From assembly GCA_025558095.1 (NCBI GenBank), contig JAIVFI010000006.1, forward strand, positions 496,001 through 560,000: a stretch of DNA of 64,000 nucleotides, in the 5' to 3' direction. Below the pieces are notes generated by a model. That model had not been told where the DNA came from. It saw nothing but the letters and a program-made list of their open reading frames with translations, and did not search any database. This DNA comes from Hyaloraphidium curvatum (Eukaryota; Monoblepharomycota; Hyaloraphidiomycetes; Hyaloraphidiales; Hyaloraphidiaceae). Below, piece after piece: positions 19,876-30,319 of the stretch. The translations under genes were made by a program, and so were the position numbers. Within the stretch, counting starts at the first letter, position 1. Each line of letters starts with the position of its first letter.

Positions 19876-20517
19876 ATGAGCGGGATTCTTCCTCGGACCG
19901 CGATGGGCGCCGGTCGGAGAAGCCGGACACCTCCGACGCTTCTCGCCGCTGGGCGGTCGTGGAGGGCGCAGCCCAAACGTTTTGCTTCGAATCCTGCGGT
20001 CACCAGACGCGAGGAAGAGGAGGAGTATCCGGACCCCGCGCAAACGAAGGGCAACGCGAGCATTCCGAACCCATTGGCCCCCTTCATGCTGTCATCCTAC
20101 ATCGAGGCACCGTCGGAGCGCGACAAGTTCAAGCGACGGTTCCGACGCAACATCTACGAGATGTTTCTTTGGATGGCGTTGGGTAGCTTGGCGCTGAAGA
20201 CCAAGTGGCAGCGGATGGAGACGGAAGAGCTGCTCGGTGCCGCGAGGCTGCAGGCGCGCTCGCTGATGGACGAGATCGAACGGCTGGAAGCCGAACTTGA
20301 CGGACGGTCGGTCAAGGACCTGGACAGCGGCGATAAGGGCGCGGCCCCGATCGTCGCGCCGCGGATCGTCGCACGAGCGACGGCGGGCGAAGTCGGGGCT
20401 GCTCCGGCGCCAGACGAGGCTGCTGCCGCCGATGCAGACGTCGTGGACCATGTCGTCGTGACCGATGAGGGTCTCGTCGACAAGGAAACGAAGAAACCGC
20501 TGGGTTCCTTGATGTAG
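19876..20517 (+). CDS. Probable mitochondrial single-span coiled-coil protein (213 aa)
   Basis: Unrecognised, intronless. The first 40 residues are Arg/Ser/Ala-rich with almost no acid (for example LLAAGRSWRAQPKRFASN), like a mitochondrial presequence. A hydrophobic stretch sits near 100-112 (EMFLWMALGSLAL) and is followed by a coiled coil at 115-150 (ARSLMDEIERLEAELDGRSV). The tail is Ala/Asp/Val-rich. The layout of presequence, FLW-type span and coiled coil is the same as in the gene at 23994-24524, so the two may belong to one family. The ATG at 19876 was preferred to one at 19672, which overlaps the divergent BAP31 start. Inner-membrane location is inference. Confidence 0.65.
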   Translation: MSGILPRTAMGAGRRSRTPPTLLAAGRSWRAQPKRFASNPAVTRREEEEEYPDPAQTKGNASIPNPLAPFMLSSYIEAPSERDKFKRRFRRNIYEMFLWMALGSLALKTKWQRMETEELLGAARLQARSLMDEIERLEAELDGRSVKDLDSGDKGAAPIVAPRIVARATAGEVGAAPAPDEAAAADADVVDHVVVTDEGLVDKETKKPLGSLM

Positions 20518-20754
20518 CATTGGAGCTCGACACGCGAACAAACGGTGTTCCAATGCTGCGATCGCTGTCCGGGAGGTTCGACAAGCAACTTCTCTTGAAG
20601 GAATTCGAAATGCGCTGCCTTTCGGCGTCTGCTTGTCCAACAGCCCGCTGACGCCCCCGCGCGCCCGCACGCTCGCCGCGCGCTAGGCGCGCGCCGCGGG
20701 CCGCGTCTCAGAGCCTCCCACTTCGGCCGCAGCCCGCAGCCCGCACGCGCCCGA

Positions 20755-21668
20755 ATGATCCATTCCGAGTCCATCGGGACTTTCTTCTTCATCATCGGAG
20801 CCTACTGTGCCTTCACGGCCTTCCTCCAGTATGCCTTCTACACGCGGCCGGCTGCTTCGGCGAAACAGTGGAAGCTGCAGCCCAACCGTGTCGAGAACGT
20901 CGGGAACGAGACGGCTAGGAGATGGTGGCTCCCGTTTCTGAACTCGCCTAAGGCACGCCGGCATCCTCGGCTGTGGCTTTGGGGCACGATCAACCTAGTC
21001 AACAGCGCTGCGGTCGGCGCCTTTACTGCCGAGTGCATCCTGCGGGGTTGGAGCCGGGTAGTCTTGCCATCGAAGTCTCCCCCGTGGACTGCACCCTCCT
21101 GGATCGCCGCCCAAGTGCTGTCGCATGCTGTGCAGGGGACGCTGGAGTATCTCTGGCACAGGATGATGCATTCCGAGTGGTTCTTTGAACGATTTCACAT
21201 CCACCACCACTACTATCTGAGTCCCGAGGTGTACGACGACATGGTACGGCGTGCAAAGAGCCGCAGCGTTCGTCGTGGTCTGACACTCCTCGTTGGCAGA
21301 TGATACACCCGCTCGAAGCGTTCCTCTACTACTTCATCCTCTACTCTCCGGCCTTCTTGGTCCGTCAACCGCTTTCATCCTTCGTTGCGTTCATGGTCAT
21401 TAACGGGCTCTTTGGCGTCCTCGATCACTGCGGCATTGATTTTGAGCTAGGCCTTTACCGAACGCGCGACCACGACGCACACCACGCGCTCGTGAACGTG
21501 AACTTCAGCTTCCCTTTCCCCGTGCTCGACATTCTCTGCGGAACGTACTACGGCCGCTTTCTGGGGATGGATTTTGTGCCATGGGCAATGTCTGCGACGG
21601 AACTTGTGAGCTTGAAGAAGCGCGAGCTCTCGCGGGGCCTAGCAGCAGCGGCGGGGAAGGGCAGTTGA
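20755..21668 (+). CDS. Fatty acid hydroxylase / sterol desaturase family membrane enzyme
   Basis: Family members are ER di-iron enzymes that hydroxylate or desaturate lipids (sterol C4 methyl oxidase, C5 desaturase, sphingolipid and alkylglycerol hydroxylases). Exons 20755-21243 and 21300-21668 give 285 residues; the intron is 56 nt. Several membrane spans flank three His clusters: HRMMH (135-139), HIHHH (148-152) and HDAHH (221-225), plus VLDHCG at 206. That is the order HxxxH, HxxHH, HxxHH expected for the di-iron site. The conserved WHRMMHS/FHIHHH pair is split from the last cluster by the intron. The motifs do not tell which lipid is the substrate. A role in the same sterol pathway as SCAP and HMG-CoA reductase is possible but unproven. 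Confidence 0.87.
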
Positions 21669-21754
21669 TGCTGGCCAGGAGGGTGCTAAGATCTGGAAGC
21701 ATGGAAGACGTTGCTTTTTGACACGGTAGAGCAATACAGAGAATGTGAAGATAT

Positions 21755-23908
21755 CTAAAGCATAGATGCGATCGTGCCAACGGTGCTTGCGATGGCCGAG
21801 GAGACAAACCCTGGCTGCTGGATGTTCTTCTCCACGACCCTTTGCATCCTGACCGCTTCGGGGTCAACGAACATCCCGTGGAAACCGTAAGGAACGCGGC
21901 ACGGAAGCCTGACTTTGCACACCACGGTCTCCATGTCCCGGGCGTCGATCACCCAGCTGCAGGACGCACTTAAGTGAGCCAAGTCCCCAAGCATGCCATG
22001 GCGGACTCACAATTCGGAAACGCCGTCGTACTCGTTCGGGCCCTGTCCCTCGTCGTGCACGAAGCACACGAGGTAGCCGTCGTCCTCGGCCAGGGGCGCG
22101 CCGGTGGCAGGGTCACGACCGTTGGCGGTCCGGGGGGCAAAGACTGCCTCCCCGGAGAAGCGCTTGCCACCGTAGCGGAACGTTTTCCTTTTGACCTCGC
22201 TGCGTCCCTCTGCAAGGTCCTTAATGCCCTGGAGCGTGTCAAATCCTTCGCCGAGATCGTACTAGAGGAGTGTGCTCAGGCCACCGACACCAGCATGCAA
22301 AGCGGGCGGAATCGCACCTTGTGCACACCACAGAACTTGCGGCTGTCTTTCGCGTCGAACTCGGCAGCGTATATGTAGCGGGCTGACTTCATCATCCGCT
22401 TGTTGTTGATGACGGGGAACTCGCCAGTGACTTCGGGGTCGAGGCACCGCTCGATCGCTTTGCCCTCCTTCGTGTCAATGAGATAAATATGCATACGGGC
22501 CATGTCCTTGACACAAAGGTCAGCGACGTCCAGCACAATCGTTGAGAAGCAACTCACGGGTGAGCTGTAACCTTTGCCCGAAAGCGTGCGCAGTTCGACC
22601 TTGGTACTGCGCGGCGTGACGAGCACCAGGTACCGGCCGTTCTCCTCGGGCAGGTCCCAGGCCCCGCCGGTGTGGATGATTGAGCAGGGAGCTATGTCGA
22701 TCCACTGGACCTGGTCCTTCTCGGGGTTGTAGTGCCGGGGAACGATCCCGATGCGCGAGCCGTTCTCAGGCCGGAACGAGAGGATCGGATACTTGGCCGG
22801 GTTCGCCTTGGGGTCAACGCCTGGGATCGAAAAAACTAGAGGATTATCCAGTATCAAGCTGCGAGTCTTGGTAGTTGCGAAGTCGTGCATCATTATGGGG
22901 GCCGGCAAGGGGATCTTGTCAAATCAGGCATGAAAAATACAGACACCACAACGCAGCAAACATGATGAGAATAAGGAGAGAGAGAGAGAGAAGAGTGAGA
23001 GAAAAGAGAAAGGAGAGAGAGAGAGAAGAGAGAGAGAAGAAATGATGGGTAAATCTTAGAACAAGCGAGAGAGCACAGAGGAGCGCACCTTCGTGTTCAC
23101 GATCAGCTCCCCCTGCTTGTTAGCGACGTGGTAGTTGATGTGGGGCCTCGTCGAGTAAGAGAAGAAGACCATCTCATCGTTGTCAGGGTCGACCTTGGGG
23201 TGGGCAGTGAACGTGACGATCTGGTTCTTGTAGGTCTCGAAGCCCATGCTCTCGAGCGTAGGCAGCTGAATCCGCATCGGCTGAGCAGCTTCCATGAGCG
23301 CCATTGCCGTTCCGTTGTGGTACACCAGAGCAGTGTTCGACGTGGTGATCGGGGCGGAGCCCATGGTCGCCCTGGCCAGGGCGGCCTTGCCCATCATTTT
23401 TGCGACGCTGCCTTTGGTCATGGGCTCCAGGAAGGTGGCGATCGAGGTCCTGAGGCCGAACCCGAGCGAGTCCTCCACCTTGAGCTGCGGGTTGTTGATA
23501 TATCTGCCCACGTACGAGACCTTGTTGGGTCCCTCGACGTTGACGAGGTGAAGGTACCCGTCGCCATCGAACCTGCCGAGGAGCAGGGGTCAAAGGGGGG
23601 CAAGCAGCGGAACAGTGCTCGAACCAGTGGTACGCAATGCCCTCGTAAATGTGCCTCGGGTTCGGCCCATTTCGCAGGTAGTTGGAGCCGACCAATCCCT
23701 GTGGGATCTCCCCGGAGACGATCTCGCAGGCGGTGGGCTCGGGGTGTTCGCTACGCAGCGGAGCAAAGTTGCCCTGGGTCGTGGGAGACGACCCGGAAAC
23801 CGTCCCGCCCGGGCCCACGACAGGTCAGCTTCGGTCCGATGCCCCAGCGGCACGATCAGAACCGACCTGAAGGTAATCGTGCGTCGAGACCGTGGCCACG
23901 TCCGGCAT
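21755..23908 (-). CDS. Carotenoid cleavage oxygenase family protein (CCD/RPE65 type)
   Basis: These non-heme iron enzymes cleave carotenoids, apocarotenoids or stilbenes. Exons 23908-23867, 23773-23625, 23572-23089, 22914-22558, 22506-22318, 22261-22011 and 21956-21755 give 557 residues. N-terminal hallmarks are GNFAPL, IPQGLVGSNYLRNGPNP and YHWFDGDGYLH. The four iron-binding histidines can be placed: His188 (TAHPK), His235 (MMHDFA), His306 (IIHTGGAW) and His517 (YGFHGMF). So the protein should be active. Intron 22507-22557 is 51 nt with no in-frame stop, so it can be mistaken for coding. The start is uncertain: ATGs in frame also lie at 23968 and 23995, and the latter overlaps the ATG of the divergent gene. 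The substrate is unknown; no opsin or carotene synthesis gene is in the window. Confidence 0.88.
22974..23041. repeat. GA-rich microsatellite inside a carotenoid oxygenase intron
   Basis: The plus strand is almost pure G and A for about 68 bases, made of GAGA runs broken by single A or T. It lies in intron 22915-23088, which at 174 nt is about three times the window norm. On the coding strand it is a long pyrimidine tract between donor and acceptor. Confidence 0.9.
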
Positions 23909-23993
23909 CTTGGACTTCAGGTTTCCAGAAGTTGGAGTGGGCGCAGCAACGCGACGCACTGCCGCCATCGAGGCGCCTAAACTCGAGGCCGCC

Positions 23994-24524
23994 ATGGAAC
24001 GCGCTCATCGAGCACTGCGGAGAACATGGCAACATTTCAGACATCGAGCTCTTCCTGTTTCGAAGAGGGCCCTCCTCCCTGCCGTGGCCTCTGCGCGTCG
24101 GGCACAGTCGGCGGCGTCGAGTCCTCCAACCGACGCGTCTGTTCCGGCATCCTCAAATCCCGCGGCCGCGTATACGGCCGTCCCTCTTTCTGAGATTGAG
24201 ATGCCATCTGCTCCGGTTCCACTCTCTTTCCGGCAGAAGTACGGACAGCCGCTGGCATCCTTTTTCCTGTGGACTTCATTGACGTTCGTCGGCTTGGAGT
24301 TCGCGTACGCTGCGATGGACACCGAGGATCGGAGAGACGAAATGGACGCCGAGCTGGAAACTTTGAAGGAAAGAGTGGATGAGCTGAAGGGACGGTTGGA
24401 GGCGAAGAGGGCGGGACAGGACATTGCCCGAGACTCCGATGGTGGTGCTACGTCCGTTGCTCCGCAGCGAACTTGGGCCCAGTATATTCGGTCCTTCTTA
24501 CGGGCAGGGCTCCGTAATGAGTGA
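23994..24524 (+). CDS. Probable mitochondrial single-span coiled-coil protein (176 aa)
   Basis: Unrecognised, intronless. It opens with a basic leader lacking acids for most of 40 residues (RALRRTWQHFRHRALPVSKR), typical of mitochondrial import. Then comes a Pro/Ser/Ala linker, a hydrophobic span near 93-107 (SFFLWTSLTFVGLEF), and a coiled coil about 112-140 (ELETLKERVDELKGRLEAKR). It resembles the protein at 19876-20517 in layout and in the FLW motif at the span. Its ATG overlaps the in-frame ATG at 23995 on the opposite strand in the palindrome CATG. An alternative upstream ATG exists at 23892, which would sit inside the carotenoid oxygenase start. The leader supports the 23994 choice. Confidence 0.62.
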   Translation: MERAHRALRRTWQHFRHRALPVSKRALLPAVASARRAQSAASSPPTDASVPASSNPAAAYTAVPLSEIEMPSAPVPLSFRQKYGQPLASFFLWTSLTFVGLEFAYAAMDTEDRRDEMDAELETLKERVDELKGRLEAKRAGQDIARDSDGGATSVAPQRTWAQYIRSFLRAGLRNE

Positions 24525-25167
24525 TTACCATGAGCATTGTGCCTGGCATGTCATGGACAACGCACAACCAAGATACCAGCAACCAGTCCATGGATGTGGG
24601 CACAATTTGCATCAGCTGCAGAGTAAAGATAGAGTGTAATGCACAGAGCACAGAGAGCACAGGGAGGCAATAGATAGAACGAACGAACAATCCTGTTTTC
24701 ACAGGCCTAACTGCGACAGGCATGAAGAACTGGAGTCCTATCCCTTGCTGGTGGGTTTGATTTCCTGAGCTGACGTTGCTTTGTTCTAGCAGCCTGGAAA
24801 GGACAACTGCCATGTATACATGGCAAGTGGATCCCTGCTTTGTGCCAGAGCCTAACCGAACCATTTGGCAATATGTGTTTCCAAGCAGGGAGCCCATCTG
24901 AGACTTTCCCCATACCTATCGATAGGTGGGATTGCTAGCTCCTCATTATACATACCTATCGATACTATAACCTATCGTTTGAGCAGCCAAAAAAACCCCA
25001 ACACGCCTTGTATCCCACAGGCTGGACAGCCTGATCACCGCGGATGTATGTCATGGAATTGATAAAGCATATTGGTAAAGAAAACCGATCTGATTCAACC
25101 CGACCCAGCTCGCACTTTGACATTGGCAGCACGAGGTGCTTCTCATCCCACCCCTGCCCGCTGTTTT
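24525..25167. other. Convergent intergenic region with repeated palindromic motif
   Basis: This is the longest gene-free stretch, between two convergent genes, and is more AT-rich than its surroundings. It contains catacctatcgata twice (24911-24924 and 24951-24964) and a third partial copy near 24969. The first copy is part of the 12-bp palindrome cctatcgatagg. A 149-codon open frame on the minus strand (24448-24897) overlaps the upstream gene and has no recognisable motif, so I do not call it. I see no tRNA or other structured RNA. Confidence 0.6.
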
Positions 25168-25921
25168 TCAGAGCCGGGCGCGGATCGCGACACCGTACAG
25201 GCCCTCCACGCGTTCCACCCCCCTTGCCGCGAACCGAGCGCCAGAACGGATCAGTTGGAGCAGGCCGACCTGCGGGGGCAGCGGGAGCACCGTGCATGAG
25301 CCGGAGAACGAGCCGCTGGACAGCTTCCCAGCCAGCGACCCACGCAGATGATCCGCGTCCGTTCTCTTCCCTCTTCTCTTCCTCAGCCGTGACGACCCGG
25401 AGCTTGGAAACGTCGTGCTTGCCGTCGGAGGCGGTCAGCCTCCACGCTCGGCGCGAACAGCGGTACGGCATACCTGTAAGAGCATGCCCCGGGCCTGAGC
25501 GGCTGCAGGTAGAAGAGGGGGTTGGGTGCCGCAAGGAGAAGCTCGTCCAGGATGGCGCGCATGGCGGGGGTCACAGTGGGGATGTAGGCGGCCTTGGAGG
25601 GGATGCCGACGGCGCAGATGCTGCCGGCGGGCACCGAGAAGGTCCAGGAAACTTGCTCGAGCTCCGGCGGCCCGTCCTCGTCCGCGACCTCGGTCTCCGC
25701 CCCGTCCACCCCGCAGCCCTCCGACACGGGCATCCCCCCGCTCGTGTCCGCGCCCTTCGACCGGTCTTCGCCGTCATCCAATCCCCGTCCTCGTGGCTCC
25801 TCGGCGTCCCTGCTCGCGCGTTGGGTGCGACGGGTGAAGGCGACCGAGGTCCCGCCACCGCGCGGCCGCCCGCCCACCCCCGCTCAGCCGCGCCCGCGCC
25901 GTCCAACTTGCCGTCCTCCAT
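25168..25921 (-). CDS. Hypothetical protein (209 aa), three exons
   Basis: I do not recognise this protein. Exons 25921-25878, 25809-25474 and 25417-25168 stay open and in frame across introns of 68 and 56 nt, the second with a CTGAC branch site like the proven introns nearby. That is the main support. Residues 1-65 are acidic and low in complexity. A compact middle region begins VSWTFSVPAGSICAVGIPSK and includes AMRAILDELLLAAPNPLFYL. A second region near the end reads GLLQLIRSGARFAARGVERV, followed by EGLYGVAIRARL at the stop. Those parts look folded. It lies in tandem with the metallo-beta-lactamase-fold gene. No function is proposed. Confidence 0.5.
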
Positions 25922-26272
25922 CGTGCCTACGCCGCCGCCGATGTTTTGGTCCTGCCGCGGAAGGAGCGCGGGTTCGGGGTGAGTTACCGCCGAGGGGGTG
26001 CCGCCAGCCGGGGCGACCTCCCACCCGTCCCAGCGCTTCTCCGGCGCCCGCGTAGCCCACGCGGCACAATGGAGCACGTCCCCCGAGAGATGCTGCGGGG
26101 TCTGAGGGCCTCGGACGCGGTCGCTGGGGCGGTTCTGCGCGCCGGGTTTTGGACGCGCGCTCCACCGGCGTCCGACACCCCCGGCGCCGGATCCCCCAAC
26201 CCCATCCCGCCACTCGTGCAAGCAGGGCAGCGTCCGTTTATCACTTCAAAGAACGGATCCGGTCCCACGATG
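25922..26272. other. Intergenic gap between two minus-strand genes
   Basis: About 350 bp of GC-rich sequence between the stop of the metallo-beta-lactamase-fold gene and the ATG of the 209-residue gene. It has long open frames because of its composition, but none carries a motif or fits the intron pattern. It should hold the promoter of the 209-residue gene; nothing specific is visible. Confidence 0.5.
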
Positions 26273-27735
26273 CTAAATTCGGGGCCCCGGGCCCCGCCGG
26301 CCGCCCCCGGCCGAGCACTGCGCGAGTCCCGGGATGCCAGCTTCTGCCTCGTCCAGATCCGGAGCCTGCGACCACCGCGTGAAGCCAGCTCGCAGAAGCC
26401 TTGCGGAGCTTCGGTAGAGGCTCCGGGACACGAAGGGCGAGGTCTTGGCGGCCACCTTCTCGCAAAGATCGGCCTTGAACAAACGTGCTTCCTCTACAAG
26501 GGGGTCGTTGCCAGGCGCCAGAGCAACGAGGTCGACCACGTGCAGCGCGAGCTGGTCTTTCCCGCTCGCTGCAAGCTCCCTGGCTCTTGCGAGGACCTTC
26601 GCGGGATCGATCGCGCCAAAGATGGCGGCCGCCGCCTCATCCGGATGCGCAGGGTGGAGATCCGTTGGGTTGCGCGACATCCACCATCCTGAGTGTTCTC
26701 TTACGACATCGCGAACGACGTAATCCGGATCGCCGTAGTCGGCTGTCAGGTACTTTTCCTGGGCATGGGGAATGGGTCGGGGGAGGTCATGAATGATCTC
26801 GACGTCCGTGAGCCCTTTGGCCATCCTATCGAGAGTTTCTTTCCAAAGCCACTCGAGCGCTTCGACGGTCTTGGTCAAGCGGTCCCTGATCTTGTCCTTG
26901 CCGACCACCACAGGCCCGAACTCTGGGATCAGAATCTCGGCATCCAGCGCAAGGAGGCCGCGCAGCGTCTGGGCCCATCTAAGCGTGTACCTTTGCGTAC
27001 GAAGTGGCGTGCCAATGTTCGGAAATCCACTGATGACAGCGGCTCCGCTACAAAGACCAGCAATGAACAAGGTCAGAGAAGCTGCCATTGAAGCTGAATC
27101 CCCAGCACGCACCCGTAGAGCACCCTTTGCTTTGGCAAGAAAACAGTCACCGCGTCGTCCGTCTCGGACGGTCCCCACATGATGTCGATCGGCCTCACGG
27201 GGTCTTCGATCGTCAGCCTGTCGTCGACAAGCGTCGTCGGAGCGTGGCTCCTCATTGCCTGAGCGCCCTGCTCCACCGGCCACCCGAACTGGTGCTGGTT
27301 GAAAATGATCTCGAGCCCGAGGTTGCGGCGGTACCGTTCCTGACGCGCGAGGATATTCCTGTGGGCGATGGTCTCGGGGGGCGCCTCGCCGCGGGAAGCA
27401 TTGTGCGCCACCCATTCCGGGACGCCAGCGTTGTAGCCTGTTGAACAGGAGGGTGAGACTGCATCTTAAGGAGGAGGGCAACTCGTCCCACCGTTGTGCC
27501 CGTGAGAGAAGATTAGAGCGCGCAGCCTCGACCCCGTGAGCGTCCGGAGGGAATCGATCATCCTCCGCGTGACGGGGCCGCCCGGGCCGGCATCGATGAG
27601 CACCACCCCGCCGGCGGTCTCGAAGGCCACGCCGTTGCCCTGCCCCCCGAACAGGTACACCCCATCGGCGATTGTCTGGGGCGAAATCTTCGCGTACAGC
27701 ATGTTCTGGGCCTCGCGCTTGGCCTTGTCGCTCAT
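26273..27735 (-). CDS. Metallo-beta-lactamase-fold protein with alkylsulfatase-type C-terminus, metal ligands lost
   Basis: Exons 27735-27492, 27437-27113 and 27047-26273 give 447 residues. The N-terminal half follows an MBL-fold family: VVLIDAGPGG, then LIFSHGHNGYNAG, IAHRNILARQERYRRNLGLE, and a dimerisation-domain C-half (SGWWMSRNPTDLHPA) as in alkyl sulfatases. The usual zinc motif HxHxDH reads HGHNGY. The later GD and GHG ligands read YGGAA and EFGPVV. With only the first two His kept, zinc chemistry is unlikely, so this may be a pseudo-enzyme. The splice choice does not explain the loss: no alternative site in the 54-nt intron restores Asp-His. A longer N-terminus from an upstream in-frame ATG (near 27855) is possible. 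Introns are 54 and 65 nt. Confidence 0.75.
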
Positions 27736-27961
27736 TGTGCGCGGAATGCGGGGGTTTCGGACGGGCGGAAGGGAGAGCAGAGCCTGCTTTTTGCGTCGGG
27801 GGTTTGTTGGGGGGGGGGGAGAAAGAGCGGGAGACAGTGGGGTCGTTGGATGCATTGAATCGCTTCGTGCATTCATCCCATCATGCTAGACATAGTGATT
27901 GCGCAACCTGCGCAAGCTAATGCGTGCGTCCAAGTATCTCCGTGCAAACAGCAATGAAACG

Positions 27962-30176
27962 CTAATCGTCGTGGTTCAACACCTCCTCCTCGCCGCGATC
28001 GCCCACCTCCACGAGCAGCAGCAGCAGCCTCGGCGCGATCATCCTCGCGCGGCGCTTGGTATCCTGCCAGAGTAGCGGGAACGCCCACGCCACGGAGAAG
28101 CACCAGAGCACGTCGCCGAGGATGCGGGCGGGCCAGAGGACGCCCGTGGCGAACGAGGCGAGGCACATGGCGGCGCCGGAGGTGAAGATGGCGCGGTCCG
28201 TGAGGCGGTTGTAGGCGCCGAGCATGAAGAAGGAGAGGGGAAGGTGGTTCCAGGTCATGCGCAGGCGGTTGACGAGCTGGAAGACGGCAAAGAGGAACTT
28301 GACGGCCAGCAGCAGCACCGTGGCGGATGACTGCAGGATCTGGTCATCGAACATGCCCTCCGTGAGGGAGCCGCCGGTGGGAGTCGCGGTGGGGGTGGGC
28401 AGCGAGTCGGGGAGCTCGGGCAGGATGAGCAGGTTGGCGGGTAGCAGGTTGGCTGCGACGCGTGTGGCGAAACCGACGACGTAGGTGAGGAGCATGTAGT
28501 AGAGAACGAGGAAAATCTCGCAGACGACGGTGGCCCCCCCTGCGAAGGGCGCACTATGTCAGCGCGATTCGCAATTGCAGCAGGCGGCAAATGGGTACCT
28601 AGCGTCAGATGGGCTTCCAGCCCGTACCTGCGGCCCGAGCTCCTCGAAAGGCGGTAGTACGAGTGGCAGACCTCGCACTGGACCTAAAGGGACAGTCGTG
28701 TCAGAACGCGGCCTGACAACAAACAGCTGTAGACCGGGAACGCACCTTGCTGATGACGTTGGTCGCCGTCTTGCGCCACCGCGCCAGGCACACCCTGTGC
28801 ACCCACTTGGCGCTCCCGTCGCACGCGCACGGCGCCAGCATGCTCGCCCAGTTCTCGTCCCCCAGGCAGATCCTGCAGGTCCTCCCGTCGGGGTTGGACG
28901 CCGCCTCGCCGTCCTCCTGCGCCGCGCGCGGGGGTTCCTCGGGGACCAGGTGGTACGGCGACGACTGCCGCGGGTTGCGGTACCGCGGGCGGCGGCGGCG
29001 CCGGTCGCCGGCGGCGAGGTCGTCCAGCACGCCGCGGTACCGGTCGAACGCGGCGTCCGAATCGAAGGCTGTGCTCGCGGCGGGGGCGTGGGAGGGTGCC
29101 GGGCGCGCGGCGGGCTCCCCGCGCGACGAGTGGCCGGGGGAAACGAAGAAGCGCGGGGCGATGGCGTCGCCGGGGCCGTCCTGCGGCGACGAGGGGCCGC
29201 CAAGGCGCGAGGGGGGCTCCGAGACGGAGGAAGGCCCGGCCTGCACCACGCGTCGGCCCTGCGCGACGACGGAGCCGTCGCCTCCGCGCTGGATTCGCCG
29301 CTGGGTGATGGGGCGGCGGATCGGCGGGTCGTCGTCGTCGAGCCAGCGCTCGCTGGGGCCGGGGCCGAGCTCCCCAAAGTAGCCGGGCGACGGCGGCCGG
29401 CGAGCGGGGGACGACTCAGCCGAGGTGGGCTGCAGGTCCGACAGGTCCGTGCTGTCGCCCAGCCTCTCAAAGTCATCGCCTTCCTCGCTGTCCAATGCCG
29501 AGCCGGCATCGCCGTCCTCGGGTACCATCTGGTCCGCCGCCTCGCTGTGCGGTGCTCTCGCGCGGCCGGTTCGCCCGTGGATCTGTGCCAGAACCGGGGC
29601 GCCATCGTCCTCCGCGGCCGGGGTTGCCGGCCGGGGCCCGGTCCTCCGCACCCTGGGGCGGGCGGTGGCGGGGTCGATCGAAGCCAAAAAGTCGTCCATT
29701 TCCTGCGAGCGGTCCTCCTCCGGGGTGCCCGCGCACAGCGAGTACACCAGCTCCAGCACGGCGGGGCGCGGCAGGGCAAACAGCTCCTCGGGGTCGCCGT
29801 CGGCCGACAGGGCAGCCGCGCCGTCCAGCAGCATCCCGAGCAGCCGCTGGTCGGCCGCCAGGGCCGCTGCGGGCGGGCAGTCAGCCAGCGCGGAGGCCAC
29901 GTGCCGCGCCACGGCCTTCAGCTGCCTGCGGGCCTTTGCCGCGCCGATGGCCGCGCGCCTCCGCTCCGCCGGCGGAACTCTCCTCTCAGCGGCGTGGCGG
30001 ACGACTCCCGGCGGCGGCGGCGTCGCGGTGCGGAGCACGTCGTCCTCCAGCATCGACAGCAGCGGCGGGTCGACGGGCGACGCCGGCCCCGCCTCCGACG
30101 CCTCGCCATCCGACGCCTCGACGGTGCGCAGCCACGCGCCGCAGGATGAGTCGGACGGCGCCGGCGACCCCGCCAT
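27962..30176 (-). CDS. RING-CH (MARCH-like) membrane E3 ubiquitin ligase
   Basis: MARCH-type ligases transfer ubiquitin to membrane proteins. Exons 30176-28746, 28683-28628 and 28553-27962 give 692 residues. Residues 1-430 are a long disordered region rich in Arg, Pro, Ser and Asp. The RING-CH domain spans the first intron: Cys434, Cys437, Cys450, Cys452, His460, Cys463, Cys480 and Cys483, giving the C4HC3 order with the Trp-containing linker typical of the variant. The 56-nt second exon carries the last two cysteines (QCEVCHSYY). The C-terminal 190 residues contain at least three hydrophobic spans, including EIFLVLYYMLLTYVVGFA. Human MARCH proteins put the RING first, as here, but have short N-termini. 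The substrate is unknown. Confidence 0.87.
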
Positions 30177-30319
30177 GGCGAAGGCTCCCGATGCCACGCT
30201 CGGGCCGCGTGATTGAGGCTCAACCCACAGCTTAGAAGGGTGATGAGTCGAGTGTCGTCTTAGACCCCGCCGATACCATTTTTCGGATTCTCATCCAGTA
30301 TCTCCCAAACGCCCGCGGG

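Noticed and set aside
24448-24897. 149-codon minus-strand open frame overlapping the 176-residue protein
   Set aside because: No recognisable domain, it overlaps a better gene, and it lies in AT-rich sequence without splice support.
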